This document shows, in pieces, positions 54,739 to 63,815 of a DNA stretch of 64,000 nucleotides. The number at the start of each line of letters is the position of its first letter. Position 1 is the stretch's first letter. The notes beneath the pieces are model-generated. The model was not told where the DNA came from and made no database searches. It saw only the letters and a list, made by a program, of their open reading frames with translations. The position numbers and the translations under genes are program-made. The DNA is from Streptomyces pseudovenezuelae (GTDB taxonomy: Bacteria > Actinomycetota > Actinomycetes > Streptomycetales > Streptomycetaceae), in the NCBI RefSeq assembly GCF_001513955.1, contig NZ_KQ948144.1, forward strand, positions 626,853-690,852. Direction: 5' to 3'.

Positions 54739-56679
54739 CTAGGCGCCTCCGACCGCGGTCAGCAGCGCCAGGGGTGCCGCCGCCGACCTGGACTCCCGCA
54801 CGCACGCGTGCGGATACGGCACCGGCTCGCCGTGGGACTCCCGCCCGTACCCCGCGAGCACTTCCGGCAAGCGGTGTCCGGTCGCCGTCGCCGCGTCCAC
54901 CAGGCCGTGCGCCACCGCCCGCGCCTCGTCGTGCAGTCCGTACCGGGCCAGACCCAGCGTGATCAGCGCGTTGTCGTGCGGCCACACCGATCCCCGGTGG
55001 TAGGAGAGCGGGTGGTAGGCCGACTGGCCGGAGGCCAGGGTGCGTACGCCCCAGCCGGAGAAGAAGTCCGGCTCCAGCAGGCGCCGGCCCACCAGCTCGC
55101 CGTACTCCTTGTCGAGCAGCCCGGACCACAGCAGATGCCCGGCGTCGGAGGCCAGCGCGTCGACCTGGCCGCCCTCTCCGTCCAGTGCGAGGGCCGGGAA
55201 CGAGCGGTCCGGCATCCAGAAGTCCCGCTGGAACCGGTCCCGCAGGTCCGCCGCGGCCTGTTCGAGGAGGGCCGCGTACGTCTCGTCCCCCCACACCGTG
55301 CGGGCGACCCACGCGGTCCGGCGCAGCGCGTCGTACGCGTAGCCCTGGGCGCCCGCGGCCATCACCGGGCCGTTCGGGCGGGTCCCGTCGGCGCCGCAGA
55401 TCGATCCCGGGGAGTCCTTCCAGTTCTGGTTGGCCAGGCCCCCCTGGTCGGCGCGGTAGACGAGATAGCCGCGCGAGGTGAGGCCGCCGTGGTCGAGCAT
55501 CCAGCCGATCGCGGCGCGCGCGTGGGACTCCAGGCGCCGGGCGAGGGCGGCGTCCCCGGTCTGCTCCACGTAGGCGCCGAGCAGGACGAGGAACAGCGGG
55601 GTCGCGTCGACCGAGCCGTAGTAGCGGCCGTACGGCACCTGCTCGAAGTGCGCGAGCTCGCCGTGCCGCACCTCGTGCACGATCTTGCCGGGCTGGGCCA
55701 CGGAGGCCGCGCCGATCTCGGTGGCCTGGGTCGCGGCGAGCGCGGGCAGGGTCGCGGCGGCCAGCTGGGGGCGGTAGGGGAGGGCGAAGAGCGCGGTGAG
55801 GAGGGCGTCGCGGCCCAGGAGGGTGAGGAACCAGGGCGCTCCGGCGGCCGGGACGCGCAGGTCCTCGCCGTCCGGGCCGGTCGCCGGGACCTGCAGCGAG
55901 GCGAGGTCGGCGAGCCCGCGGGCGCAGGCGGCGGCCAGCTCCGGCCAGCCGGTCGGGAAGGCGACACCCTCCACGAACTCGCCCTCCATCGCCAGGAGTT
56001 GACGGTTCAGGGCGGCGGGGGAGCTCGGCACCCGGCGGGTCCGCCGGTCGCCGTGCGGGCGGGCCATCACGCGCAGGGTCAGCTCGGCCGTGCCGTGCGG
56101 CTCCAGGTCGAGCGTCCAGACCAGGCGCCTGGCTCCGGTGCCCGTCTCCTCGACGCCGTCCGGGGCGGGCTCGGCCGTCACCGTCGTGGACGAACGCCAT
56201 TCGCGGCGCTGGTAGCCGAACTCCACGCCGTCGTCGAGGACTTCGCGGGTGCGGGTCGCGCCGGTCTTCGTGTAGGTGCGGTGGTCGGAGCGGAGTTCGA
56301 ACTGGTCGGTGAAGTCGGCGTCCGCGGTGACCGCGAGCCGGACCGTCGTCGCGACCGGGCGGTTGCTGGTGATCCGCAGGGATTCGACGAACGAGCCGTC
56401 CCCCACCGCCTGTTCGCGGAAGAGGGTGTGCGCGGGGGGTTCCTGGCGGCCGCCTCGCGGGACCAGGACACAGCGCGCGGTGTCGCCGTCGGCCACCGGC
56501 GACAGGGCTTCCGGCACCGCGCCGTCGACCGTGAGCTGCCAGCGGCTCAGGTGCCGGGCGTCGCGTACGAACAAGCCGTCCGGGGAGCTGCCGCCGCCCC
56601 GTACGCCGCTGATGTCCCCGCCGTCACCCACGGCAGCGAACGTCCCGCCGTGCACGAGCAGATGATGCCGGTCCGTCAT
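54739..56679 (-). CDS. Glycogen-debranching-enzyme-like protein (GDE_N_bis/GDE_C)
   Basis: A 646-residue cytoplasmic protein. The N-terminal beta domain of GDE_N_bis type (FVRDARHLSRWQLTVDG) leads to an (alpha/alpha)6 barrel (GDE_C, amylo-alpha-1,6-glucosidase-like) with PWFLTLLGRDALLTALF, YYGSVDATPLFLVLLG, GLANQNWKDSPGS and SVWPHDNALI. Acidic residues in these blocks would be catalytic candidates. Its ATG overlaps the upstream glycosidase gene (ATGA), so both are co-translated. Substrate could be an alpha-glucan or a small glucoside. Confidence 0.87.
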   Translation of the reverse strand: MTDRHHLLVHGGTFAAVGDGGDISGVRGGGSSPDGLFVRDARHLSRWQLTVDGAVPEALSPVADGDTARCVLVPRGGRQEPPAHTLFREQAVGDGSFVESLRITSNRPVATTVRLAVTADADFTDQFELRSDHRTYTKTGATRTREVLDDGVEFGYQRREWRSSTTVTAEPAPDGVEETGTGARRLVWTLDLEPHGTAELTLRVMARPHGDRRTRRVPSSPAALNRQLLAMEGEFVEGVAFPTGWPELAAACARGLADLASLQVPATGPDGEDLRVPAAGAPWFLTLLGRDALLTALFALPYRPQLAAATLPALAATQATEIGAASVAQPGKIVHEVRHGELAHFEQVPYGRYYGSVDATPLFLVLLGAYVEQTGDAALARRLESHARAAIGWMLDHGGLTSRGYLVYRADQGGLANQNWKDSPGSICGADGTRPNGPVMAAGAQGYAYDALRRTAWVARTVWGDETYAALLEQAAADLRDRFQRDFWMPDRSFPALALDGEGGQVDALASDAGHLLWSGLLDKEYGELVGRRLLEPDFFSGWGVRTLASGQSAYHPLSYHRGSVWPHDNALITLGLARYGLHDEARAVAHGLVDAATATGHRLPEVLAGYGRESHGEPVPYPHACVRESRSAAAPLALLTAVGGA

Positions 56680-58124
56680 CGCCGGTTCCCTCCCATGAAT
56701 CCCATGTCCGCCGTGACTGTGGTGTCGCTGTGCAGCAGGTCGAGCGCGAGCGCGGCGGTCCAGCTGAAGCCGGTCGCCCCGCAGGCCTCGCCGGTGTACG
56801 GGTCGACGTACTCCGCGAAGTCGGTGGCCTCCGCCAGGTCCAGCACCGACTCCCGCAGCGCGTCGGCCTGCCGGTGCTCCGCGTGCGTGCGCAGCCCACG
56901 CTCCACGAGCCACGCGGTGTTGAACCAGGCCGGTCCGCGCCAGTAGCGGTGCGGGTCGAAGGCCTCGCCGAGGAGGTCGTGGCTGGGCACCAGGCGGGTG
57001 GTGGTGCCCAGCCCGAAGTGAGGGCCGGACACGGTACCGAGGAGGGTCCGGACGATGTCCCGCGGCAGGCCGGGCAGGAGCAGCGGGATCAGTCCGGAGA
57101 CACCGCGTTCGGGGATCAGGGTGCCGCGGCCGTCCGGGGCGGGGGCCCTGAGGTCCCGGCACAGGAACATTCCGCTCTTCGGGTCCCACAGCCGCTCCAC
57201 CAGCGCCGCCGTCAGCCGCTCCGCGCGCGCGTGCCGGGCCGTGCCGGGTGCGCCCAGTTCGGCGGCGATCCGGGCGAGGGCGTGCTCGGAGGCGACGAGC
57301 AGGGCGTTGAAGGAGGGGTCCTCGACGGCGAACCCGCCGGTGCCGACACCTCGACTCCCGCCCGGCCCGTCCCGGTACCCGCCGTCCCGGTAGTCCGTCG
57401 CCAGCCGTACGTACCGTCCGTAGTCCAGGTCCGTCGGCCGGTCCTCGGCCGCCCCGTGGTCGAGGTCGGCGCGGCGGAAGGAGCGGGCCGGGGCCGGGGT
57501 CACCCGGGAGAGCGGGAGGTCCCAGGCGGGGCTGTTGTCCATACCCTGTTCCCAGGGGTGCACGACGGACGCGAGGCCGCCGCCGCCCAGGTCCCGGCGG
57601 TGCAGGAGATAGCGGTGCCAGGCGGCCAGGCGCGGGTACACCCGGGCGAGGAAGCCGCGCGCCCGGGACAGGCCGGGGTCGGCGCGGTGGACCAGCCAGG
57701 CGGCCAGGGCGTGCACCGGTGGCTGCACGATGCCGGACGTCTGTACGGTGCGCGGGGCGCCCGCCGGACGCCCCGCGGTGGAGGAGCGCCAGAAGTCGGG
57801 GCTGGGGAAGTACGCGTCGAGCGGTACGGAGGGGTTGAAGACGATGTGCGGGACGCGCCCGTCGCCCCACTGGGCCGCCAGCAGGGTCTCCAGCTCCGTC
57901 TGCGCGCGCAGCGGCGAGAGGTGGCGCAGGCCGATCGCGATGAACGCGGAGTCCCAGGACCACTGGTGCGGGTACAGACCGCGTGACGGGACCGTGGAGG
58001 CGCCGGTCCAGTTGCCCTCCAGCACCCTTGCCGCCCTCGCGTGCAGCGGAGGCGGTGAACCCGGCGGATCGTATGCGATCGAACGCTCCGCGGAGGGGGT
58101 GATGAGCTGGGCAGTGCGTTCCAC
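56676..58124 (-). CDS. MGH1-like glycoside hydrolase (GH63-type barrel)
   Basis: A 482-residue (alpha/alpha)6-barrel glycosidase. YPHQWSWDSAFIAIGL holds the typical Trp-Asp motif, HPWEQGMDNSPAWD the central acidic motif, and YWRGPAWFNTAWLVERGL the C-terminal motif with the sugar-contacting Arg. This matches mannosylglycerate/glucosylglycerate-hydrolase-like enzymes. The GTG at 58124 has GGGGAG upstream. It is the first gene of an operon with the GDE-like protein and is divergent from a ROK regulator. Substrate is inferred only. Confidence 0.87.
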   Translation of the reverse strand: MERTAQLITPSAERSIAYDPPGSPPPLHARAARVLEGNWTGASTVPSRGLYPHQWSWDSAFIAIGLRHLSPLRAQTELETLLAAQWGDGRVPHIVFNPSVPLDAYFPSPDFWRSSTAGRPAGAPRTVQTSGIVQPPVHALAAWLVHRADPGLSRARGFLARVYPRLAAWHRYLLHRRDLGGGGLASVVHPWEQGMDNSPAWDLPLSRVTPAPARSFRRADLDHGAAEDRPTDLDYGRYVRLATDYRDGGYRDGPGGSRGVGTGGFAVEDPSFNALLVASEHALARIAAELGAPGTARHARAERLTAALVERLWDPKSGMFLCRDLRAPAPDGRGTLIPERGVSGLIPLLLPGLPRDIVRTLLGTVSGPHFGLGTTTRLVPSHDLLGEAFDPHRYWRGPAWFNTAWLVERGLRTHAEHRQADALRESVLDLAEATDFAEYVDPYTGEACGATGFSWTAALALDLLHSDTTVTADMGFMGGNRR

Positions 58125-58164
58125 TCGGGGCTCCCCGAAAGACGTGTGGCTGACCGGTTCGGTC

Positions 58165-58215
58165 AGGGCTACCGTAGGGTTACGTCTATTTAACACGCAA
58201 AACCCAATATGTAAT
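58165..58215. promoter_or_regulatory. AT-rich divergent promoter region (glycosidase operon / ROK)
   Basis: The 120-base divergent gap contains an unusually AT-rich stretch (TCTATTTAACACGCAAAACC, then CAATATGTAAT). It probably holds both promoters and the ROK operator. No clean palindrome is visible. Confidence 0.4.
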
Positions 58216-58244
58216 GCAGAGTTGAGAAACACAAGGGGGTGCGC

Positions 58245-59447
58245 ATGGCTGGGCGGAGTCAGACCGGCGCCGGAGATCTGCTCGAACTGGTCCGCAGCGG
58301 GCGAGCCGTCACGCGCGGCGCGCTCCAGCAGGCCACCGGACTGTCCCGGGCGACCGTCGGCCAGCGCCTGGACCGTCTCTTCCGTGCGGGCTGGCTCCGC
58401 GAGGGCGCCGGGGGTCCCGTGGACTCCCCGCTGGGCGGCCGCCCCTCCATCACCCTGGAGTTCGACGACGCCCACGCCGTGGTCCTCGCCGCCGACCTCG
58501 AGACCCGGCACGCGCGCGCGGCCGTGCTCTCCCTGACCGGCGAGATCCTCGCCGAGCACAGCGGGACCCTGGTGATCGAGGACGGCCCGGACGTCGTGCT
58601 GGGGGAGCTCGGCCGCTGGTTCGCCGAGCTGCTGGAGAAGGCGGGGCAGCGGGCGGCGGAGGTCTGCGGGATCGGCCTCGCCGTGCCTGGGCCGGTCGAC
58701 CTGGAGAGCGGCCGGGTGGTCCAGCCGCCGATCATGCCCGGCTGGGACGGCTACGACATACGAGACCGCCTGGCCGGATCCTTCACCGAGCACACCGGCG
58801 CGGGCCCGGTCCCCGTGCTCGTCGACAACGACGCCAACCTCATGGCGTACGGCGAACAGCGCACCGCGTATCCCGACTGCACCGCGTTCGTGCTGGTCAA
58901 GGTCTCGACCGGGATCGGCGCCGGGGTCGTGGTCGACGGCTCGGTCTACCGGGGCATCGACGGCGGCGCGGGCGACCTCGGCCACATCCGGGTGCCGGCC
59001 GGCGCGGAGGCGCTGTGCCGGTGCGGGTCCTACGGCTGCCTCGCCGCCGTGGCGAGCGGTGGTGCCGTGGCCCGTCGGCTGGCGGCGGCCGGGGTGCCGG
59101 CGGCGTCGGGCTCGGATGTGCGGGATCTGCTGGCGTCCGGGCATCCCGAGGCGGCGGCGCTCGCGCGCGAGGCGGGGCGGCATGTCGGGGACGTTCTGGC
59201 GACCGTCGTGACCCTGCTGAACCCCGGGGTCCTGATGATCGCCGGTGATCTGTCCGGAACTCCCTTCCTCACCGGCGTCCGTGAGCTGCTGTACCAGCGG
59301 GCGCTGCCGCGCTCCACCGCCCGCCTGGAGGTCGTGACCTCACGGCTGGGGGAGCGGGCCGGGCTGGTCGGGGCGGGTGCGCTGGTCGTGGAGCATCTGT
59401 ACGCGCCCGAGCGGGTCGAGGAGCGGTTGCTGGCCATGGGCGTATGA
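58245..59447 (+). CDS. ROK-family transcriptional regulator
   Basis: A 400-residue protein. An N-terminal winged HTH (VTRGALQQATGLSRATVGQRL) is joined to a ROK sugar-kinase fold (GLAVPGPVDLESGRVV, VDNDANLMAYGE, STGIGAGVVVDG, and CRCGSYGCLAAVASG). The zinc motif CxCGxxGCxE has Ala in place of Glu, and the first phosphate motif DxGxT is replaced by ADLETRH, so kinase activity is doubtful and a repressor role likely. The ATG at 58245 follows AAGGGGG. It probably controls the divergent glycosidase operon in response to a sugar. Confidence 0.9.
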   Translation: MAGRSQTGAGDLLELVRSGRAVTRGALQQATGLSRATVGQRLDRLFRAGWLREGAGGPVDSPLGGRPSITLEFDDAHAVVLAADLETRHARAAVLSLTGEILAEHSGTLVIEDGPDVVLGELGRWFAELLEKAGQRAAEVCGIGLAVPGPVDLESGRVVQPPIMPGWDGYDIRDRLAGSFTEHTGAGPVPVLVDNDANLMAYGEQRTAYPDCTAFVLVKVSTGIGAGVVVDGSVYRGIDGGAGDLGHIRVPAGAEALCRCGSYGCLAAVASGGAVARRLAAAGVPAASGSDVRDLLASGHPEAAALAREAGRHVGDVLATVVTLLNPGVLMIAGDLSGTPFLTGVRELLYQRALPRSTARLEVVTSRLGERAGLVGAGALVVEHLYAPERVEERLLAMGV

Positions 59448-59853
59448 CGCCCGTGTTGCGGCCCCGAAACGCGTCCGCATGGTGAAATCCGGCGCCCTGT
59501 GGCAGCGTGATTCTCGCCACGCTTGATAGGGGTCGCGCTCGAATGAGCGGATCTTGACCGACTGCACTTCTCCAAGGGGTGGCACTGAGTGCCACCCCTT
59601 GATCGTTCATCGATCGAAATCAGGCGTGCCAAGTGCCGCTCAGATGAGCGATTCTGGCGGTCCGTGAGGGTTGTTGCGTTCAAGAAGTGAAAACATCGGG
59701 CCCGTGTCGCTTGCCAAGCTTTGACTTTCGATCCGTTGGCGGACGGCTGGTTACGGGCGTATGACGCCCGAGTAGACGTACCCAGGCGCCTTCGATCTGG
59801 GTATGTTCCTCGACGTCAGGGCAGCCACCGCGTCCTCGAGGGAGTCGAGACCC
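59448..59853. other. 406-bp gene-free region upstream of ppdK with nested repeats
   Basis: No supportable gene. The 16-base GGGCGTATGACGCCCG occurs at 59438-59453 (over the ROK stop) and again at 59755-59770. Inside these, CGCTCGAATGAGCG (59536-59549) and CGCTCAGATGAGCG (59637-59650) form a second pair. An 11-bp hairpin at 59574-59600 lies between them. The ppdK promoter is probably within 59715-59800 (for example TTGACT at 59720). Confidence 0.7.
59574..59600 (+). terminator. Hairpin downstream of the ROK gene
   Basis: AAGGGGTGGCA and TGCCACCCCTT form a perfect 11-bp stem with a 5-base loop, 127 bases after the ROK stop. It can act as a bidirectional terminator. Confidence 0.75.
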
Positions 59854-62574
59854 GTGTCGGAAAACAAAGAACCCCACGTAGCGAAGTTCGTCTACGACTT
59901 CACCGAGGGAAACAAGGACCTCAAGGACCTCCTGGGTGGCAAGGGCGCGAACCTCGCCGAGATGACCAACCTGGGACTCCCCGTTCCTCCCGGCTTCACC
60001 ATCACGACCGAAGCCTGCAAGGTCTACCTGGAGAGCGGCGAGGAGCCGGCGGCACTGCGTGACGAGGTGAGTGCGCACCTCGACGCGCTGGAGCAGCGCA
60101 TGGGCAAGAAGCTCGGCCAGGCCGACGACCCGCTGCTCGTCTCGGTCCGCTCCGGCGCGAAGTTCTCCATGCCCGGCATGATGGACACGGTCCTGAACAT
60201 CGGTCTCTCCGACAAGTCGGTCCAGGGGCTCGCCCAGCAGGCCGGCGACGACCGCTTCGCCTGGGACTCCTACCGGCGCCTCATCCAGATGTTCGGCAAG
60301 ACCGTCCTCGGCGTCGAGGGCGACCTCTTCGAGGAGGCCCTCGACAAGGCCAAGCAGGCCAAGAAGGTCACGGTCGACACCGACCTGGAGGCCGCCGACC
60401 TCAAGAAGCTGGTCACCGCCTTCAAGAAGATCGTCAAGAAGGAGGCGGGCCGGGACTTCCCGCAGGACCCGCGCGAGCAGATGGACCTCGCGATCCACGC
60501 GGTCTTCGACTCCTGGAACACCGACCGCGCCAAGCTCTACCGCCGCCAGGAGCGCATCCCCGGCGACCTCGGCACCGCGGTCAACGTCTGCTCGATGGTC
60601 TTCGGCAACCTCGGCCCCGACTCCGGCACCGGTGTCGCCTTCACCCGCGACCCCGCCTCCGGCCACCAGGGCGTCTACGGCGACTACCTCCAGAACGCCC
60701 AGGGCGAGGACGTCGTCGCGGGCATCCGCAACACCGTCCCGCTCGCGGAGCTGGAGCAGATCGACAAGAAGTCGTACGACCAGCTGATGCAGATCATGGA
60801 GACGCTGGAGAACCACTACAAGGACCTCTGCGACATCGAGTTCACCATCGAGCGCGGTCAGCTGTGGATGCTCCAGACCCGGGTCGGCAAGCGCACGGCG
60901 GGCGCGGCCTTCCGGATCGCCACCCAGCTCGTCGACCAGGGCCTGATCGACGAGGCCGAGGCGCTCCAGCGGGTCACCGGCGCCCAGCTGGCCCAGCTGA
61001 TGTTCCCCCGCTTCGACGAGAACACCAAGGTCGCGCAGGTCGGCCGGGGCATCGCGGCCTCGCCGGGCGCGGCCGTCGGCAAGGCGGTCTTCGACTCGTA
61101 CACCGCCGTCAAGTGGTCCCGTTCGGGCGAGAAGGTCATCCTGGTCCGCCGGGAGACCAACCCCGACGACCTCGACGGCATGATCGCGGCCGAGGGCATC
61201 CTGACCTCCCGCGGCGGCAAGACCTCCCACGCGGCCGTCGTCGCGCGCGGCATGGGCAAGACCTGTGTCTGCGGCGCCGAGGAGCTGGAGGTCGACACCA
61301 AGCGGCGCCGGATGACCGTGCCGGGCGGGCACGTGGTGGAGGAGGGCGACCTCATCTCCATCGACGGGTCCAGCGGCAAGGTGTACCTCGGTGAGGTCCC
61401 GGTCGTCCCGTCGCCCGTCGTGGAGTACTTCGAGGGCCGGATGCACGCGGGCGCCAACGACGCCGACGAGCTCGTCGAGGCCGTGCACCGGATCATGGCG
61501 TTCGCCGACCGCAAGCGGCGCCTGCGGGTGCGGGCCAACGCGGACAACGCCGAGGACGCGCTGCGCGCCCGCCGCTTCGGCGCCCAGGGCATCGGCCTGT
61601 GCCGTACCGAGCACATGTTCCTCGGCGACCGCCGTGAGCTGGTCGAGCGCCTCATCCTGGCCGACACGGAGGACGAGCGCGAGGAGTCGCTGAAGGCGCT
61701 GCTCCCGCTGCAGAAGCAGGACTTCGTGGAGCTGTTCTCGGCGATGGACGGGCTGCCGGTGACGGTCCGGCTGCTCGACCCGCCGCTGCACGAGTTCCTC
61801 CCCGACATCACCGAGCTGTCGGTCCGTGTGGCCCTCGCGGAGTCCCGCCAGGAGCCGCACGAGAACGAACTGCGCCTCCTGCAGGCCGTGCACCGGCTGC
61901 ACGAGCAGAACCCGATGCTGGGCCTGCGCGGTGTACGTCTCGGCCTGGTCATCCCCGGCCTGTTCACCATGCAGGTCCGCGCGATCGCGGAAGCCGCGGC
62001 CGAGCGCAAGAACGCCAAGGGCGACCCGCGCGCGGAGATCATGATCCCGCTCGTCGGCACCGTCCAGGAGCTGGAGATCGTCCGCGAGGAGGCCGACCAG
62101 GTCGTCGCGGAGGTCGAGGCGGCCACCGGTGTGGAGCTGAAGCTGTCGATCGGCACGATGATCGAGCTCCCGCGTGCCGCGCTGACCGCCGGGCAGATCG
62201 CGGAGGCGGCGGAGTTCTTCTCCTTCGGCACGAACGACCTGACCCAGACGGTGTGGGGCTTCAGCCGCGACGACGTGGAGGCGAGCTTCTTCACGGCGTA
62301 CCTGGAGAAGGGCATCTTCGGGGTCAGCCCGTTCGAGACGATCGACAAGGACGGTGTCGGCTCGCTGGTCAAGCTCGCTGCCGAGGCGGGCCGCAGGACC
62401 CGCCCCGACCTCAAGCTCGGCGTCTGCGGTGAACACGGCGGTGACCCGGAGTCGGTCCACTTCTTCCACGAGGTGGGTCTGGACTACGTCTCCTGCTCCC
62501 CGTTCCGTATCCCGGTGGCCCGCCTGGAGGCGGGGCGCGCGGCGATCACGGCCAACGGAAGCGACCACCGGTAG
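59854..62574 (+). CDS. ppdK: Pyruvate, phosphate dikinase
   Basis: A 906-residue enzyme interconverting pyruvate, ATP and Pi with phosphoenolpyruvate, AMP and PPi. DLLGGKGANLAEMTNLGLPV opens the ATP-grasp domain. The swivelling domain has the phospho-histidine in GGKTSHAAVVARGMGK. The C-terminal PEP barrel has GTNDLTQ and the catalytic Cys in LGVCGEHGGDP. The GTG at 59854 has GGGAG upstream and gives the usual N terminus (KFVYDFTEG). It is monocistronic, with a strong terminator after it and a repeat-rich region before it. Confidence 0.97.
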   Translation: MSENKEPHVAKFVYDFTEGNKDLKDLLGGKGANLAEMTNLGLPVPPGFTITTEACKVYLESGEEPAALRDEVSAHLDALEQRMGKKLGQADDPLLVSVRSGAKFSMPGMMDTVLNIGLSDKSVQGLAQQAGDDRFAWDSYRRLIQMFGKTVLGVEGDLFEEALDKAKQAKKVTVDTDLEAADLKKLVTAFKKIVKKEAGRDFPQDPREQMDLAIHAVFDSWNTDRAKLYRRQERIPGDLGTAVNVCSMVFGNLGPDSGTGVAFTRDPASGHQGVYGDYLQNAQGEDVVAGIRNTVPLAELEQIDKKSYDQLMQIMETLENHYKDLCDIEFTIERGQLWMLQTRVGKRTAGAAFRIATQLVDQGLIDEAEALQRVTGAQLAQLMFPRFDENTKVAQVGRGIAASPGAAVGKAVFDSYTAVKWSRSGEKVILVRRETNPDDLDGMIAAEGILTSRGGKTSHAAVVARGMGKTCVCGAEELEVDTKRRRMTVPGGHVVEEGDLISIDGSSGKVYLGEVPVVPSPVVEYFEGRMHAGANDADELVEAVHRIMAFADRKRRLRVRANADNAEDALRARRFGAQGIGLCRTEHMFLGDRRELVERLILADTEDEREESLKALLPLQKQDFVELFSAMDGLPVTVRLLDPPLHEFLPDITELSVRVALAESRQEPHENELRLLQAVHRLHEQNPMLGLRGVRLGLVIPGLFTMQVRAIAEAAAERKNAKGDPRAEIMIPLVGTVQELEIVREEADQVVAEVEAATGVELKLSIGTMIELPRAALTAGQIAEAAEFFSFGTNDLTQTVWGFSRDDVEASFFTAYLEKGIFGVSPFETIDKDGVGSLVKLAAEAGRRTRPDLKLGVCGEHGGDPESVHFFHEVGLDYVSCSPFRIPVARLEAGRAAITANGSDHR

Positions 62575-62653
62575 GCCCGCGACGGCCACGGGAACCCCGG
62601 AACCGCCACCCGTCCCCGACCCTCATCCGATGGGCGGCGGTTCCGGAGCACGA

Positions 62654-62692
62654 CGAGAGGGCGGCATCCTGTGCGGGGATGCCGCCCTCTCG
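62654..62692. terminator. Terminator of ppdK
   Basis: A perfect 16-bp stem (CGAGAGGGCGGCATCC with its complement) closes a 7-base loop, 79 bases after the ppdK stop. A second weaker inverted pair (CCGGAACCGCC/GGCGGTTCCGG) at 62597-62646 precedes it. Confidence 0.92.
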
Positions 62693-62785
62693 TGCGCCCG
62701 GCGGATGTCGAGAACGTGAGACCTGCTCCGTCCCAGGGGCAGCAGCGGCCACCACCGGCCGCACCGGGAAGAGGGAGAGACCAGC

Positions 62786-63226
62786 ATGGCGATTCAGCGG
62801 ATGGACAACGTCGGCATCGTCGTCGAGGACCTGGACGCCGCCGTCGCGTTCTTCGTGGAACTCGGTATGGAACTGGAGGGCAGGGCGGAGGTCGAGGGTC
62901 CGGTGGCCGACCTGTGCACCGGACTCGACGGCGTCCACTGCGAGATCGCGATGGTCCGGACCCCGGACGGCCACAGCCGGCTCGAACTGGCGAAGTACCG
63001 CAGCCCCGCGGCGATCGACGCGGGGCCGCGGAACCGGCCGCACAACATCCTGGGCACGCATCGCGTCATGTTCGCCGTCGACGACATCGAGGACACGGTG
63101 GCCCGGCTGCGTCCTCACGGCGCCGAACTCCTCGGCGGGATCGCCCGGTTCGAGGACAGCTATCTGCTCTGCTACGTCCGCGGCCCGGAGGGCGTCATCG
63201 TCGGACTGGCCGAGCAGCTGGGCTGA
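62786..63226 (+). CDS. VOC-family (glyoxalase/bleomycin-resistance-like) protein
   Basis: A 146-residue protein made of two beta-alpha-beta-beta-beta modules. VGIVVEDLDAAVAFF begins the first and VMFAVDDIEDTVARLRPHGAEL the second. RLELAKYR and the terminal YVRGPEGVIVGLAEQ supply the metal-site strands (Glu positions). The ATG has GGAGAG-type upstream sequence. Relatives include lyases and epimerases; the specific reaction is unknown. It is convergent with the Excalibur gene 7 bases later. Confidence 0.9.
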   Translation: MAIQRMDNVGIVVEDLDAAVAFFVELGMELEGRAEVEGPVADLCTGLDGVHCEIAMVRTPDGHSRLELAKYRSPAAIDAGPRNRPHNILGTHRVMFAVDDIEDTVARLRPHGAELLGGIARFEDSYLLCYVRGPEGVIVGLAEQLG

Positions 63227-63233
63227 GCGCGCC

Positions 63234-63638
63234 TCAGCGCTCGGCGCGGCGCCTGCGTGCCGACGCCACCAGCGCACCGCCGGTGAGCAGGACGGCCGAG
63301 CCCGCGGCGGCGAGGTACACGGTGGTGTCGCCACCGCCGCCACCGGTCTCGGCGAGGTCCGGGCCCTTCCTGCCGGTGTCCCCGGCCTCCGCCGCCGCCT
63401 GGTCGTCGTGGGCCTTGAAGTCCGCGGGCGGCCGGTCGCAGCCGATGCCGTCGCCGTCCCGGTCGAGGTGGCTGCCGTAGTGCTCGTCGCCCTCGGGGAT
63501 GTTCGCGTAACCGGCGGCGTACGCCTCGGCGCAGTTCTCGAACGGGTGGTCACCGTCGTGTGCCGAGGCGGCGCCCGGCAGCACGGCCAGCGCCAGCGCG
63601 GCGACGGCGATGGCGCCGGGCTTGCGGAGCAGGTTCAC
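63234..63638 (-). CDS. Excalibur-domain protein with sortase signal (LAETG)
   Basis: A 134-residue exported protein. The signal peptide (PGAIAVAALALAVLPGAASA) is followed by an Excalibur calcium-binding domain (ENCAEAYAAGYANI, HLDRDGDGIGCD). The C terminus has LAETG, a hydrophobic stretch (VYLAAAGSAVLLTGGALVA) and RRRRAER, the layout of a class E sortase substrate (LAxTG). The GTG at 63638 with GGAGGG upstream is chosen; an ATG at 63659 is possible. It is expected to be covalently anchored to the wall. Confidence 0.88.
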   Translation of the reverse strand: MNLLRKPGAIAVAALALAVLPGAASAHDGDHPFENCAEAYAAGYANIPEGDEHYGSHLDRDGDGIGCDRPPADFKAHDDQAAAEAGDTGRKGPDLAETGGGGGDTTVYLAAAGSAVLLTGGALVASARRRRAER

Positions 63639-63815
63639 AGCAGGTCCCTCCAGGTTCATGGTGATATCCGCGCGCATGATCAAGAAGTGGCGATCAGCCG
63701 GATATGAGGTGACGAACCTAGTGAGACGCGGGTGCGCTGTCGGCGACATGAGAAACCCGTGATGCGAACGTGACGTGACCGGAGGGTAACTCTCCGCAAG
63801 GCCGCCGCCGCAAGC

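Noticed and set aside
59438..59770. 16-bp direct repeats considered as attachment sites or a target duplication
   Set aside because: The repeat is itself palindromic, the enclosed 300 bases carry no integrase or gene, and inner repeats suggest regulation instead.
59680..62589. A 969-codon open frame antisense to ppdK
   Set aside because: Mirror frame of a highly conserved gene with compositionally biased translation and no motif.
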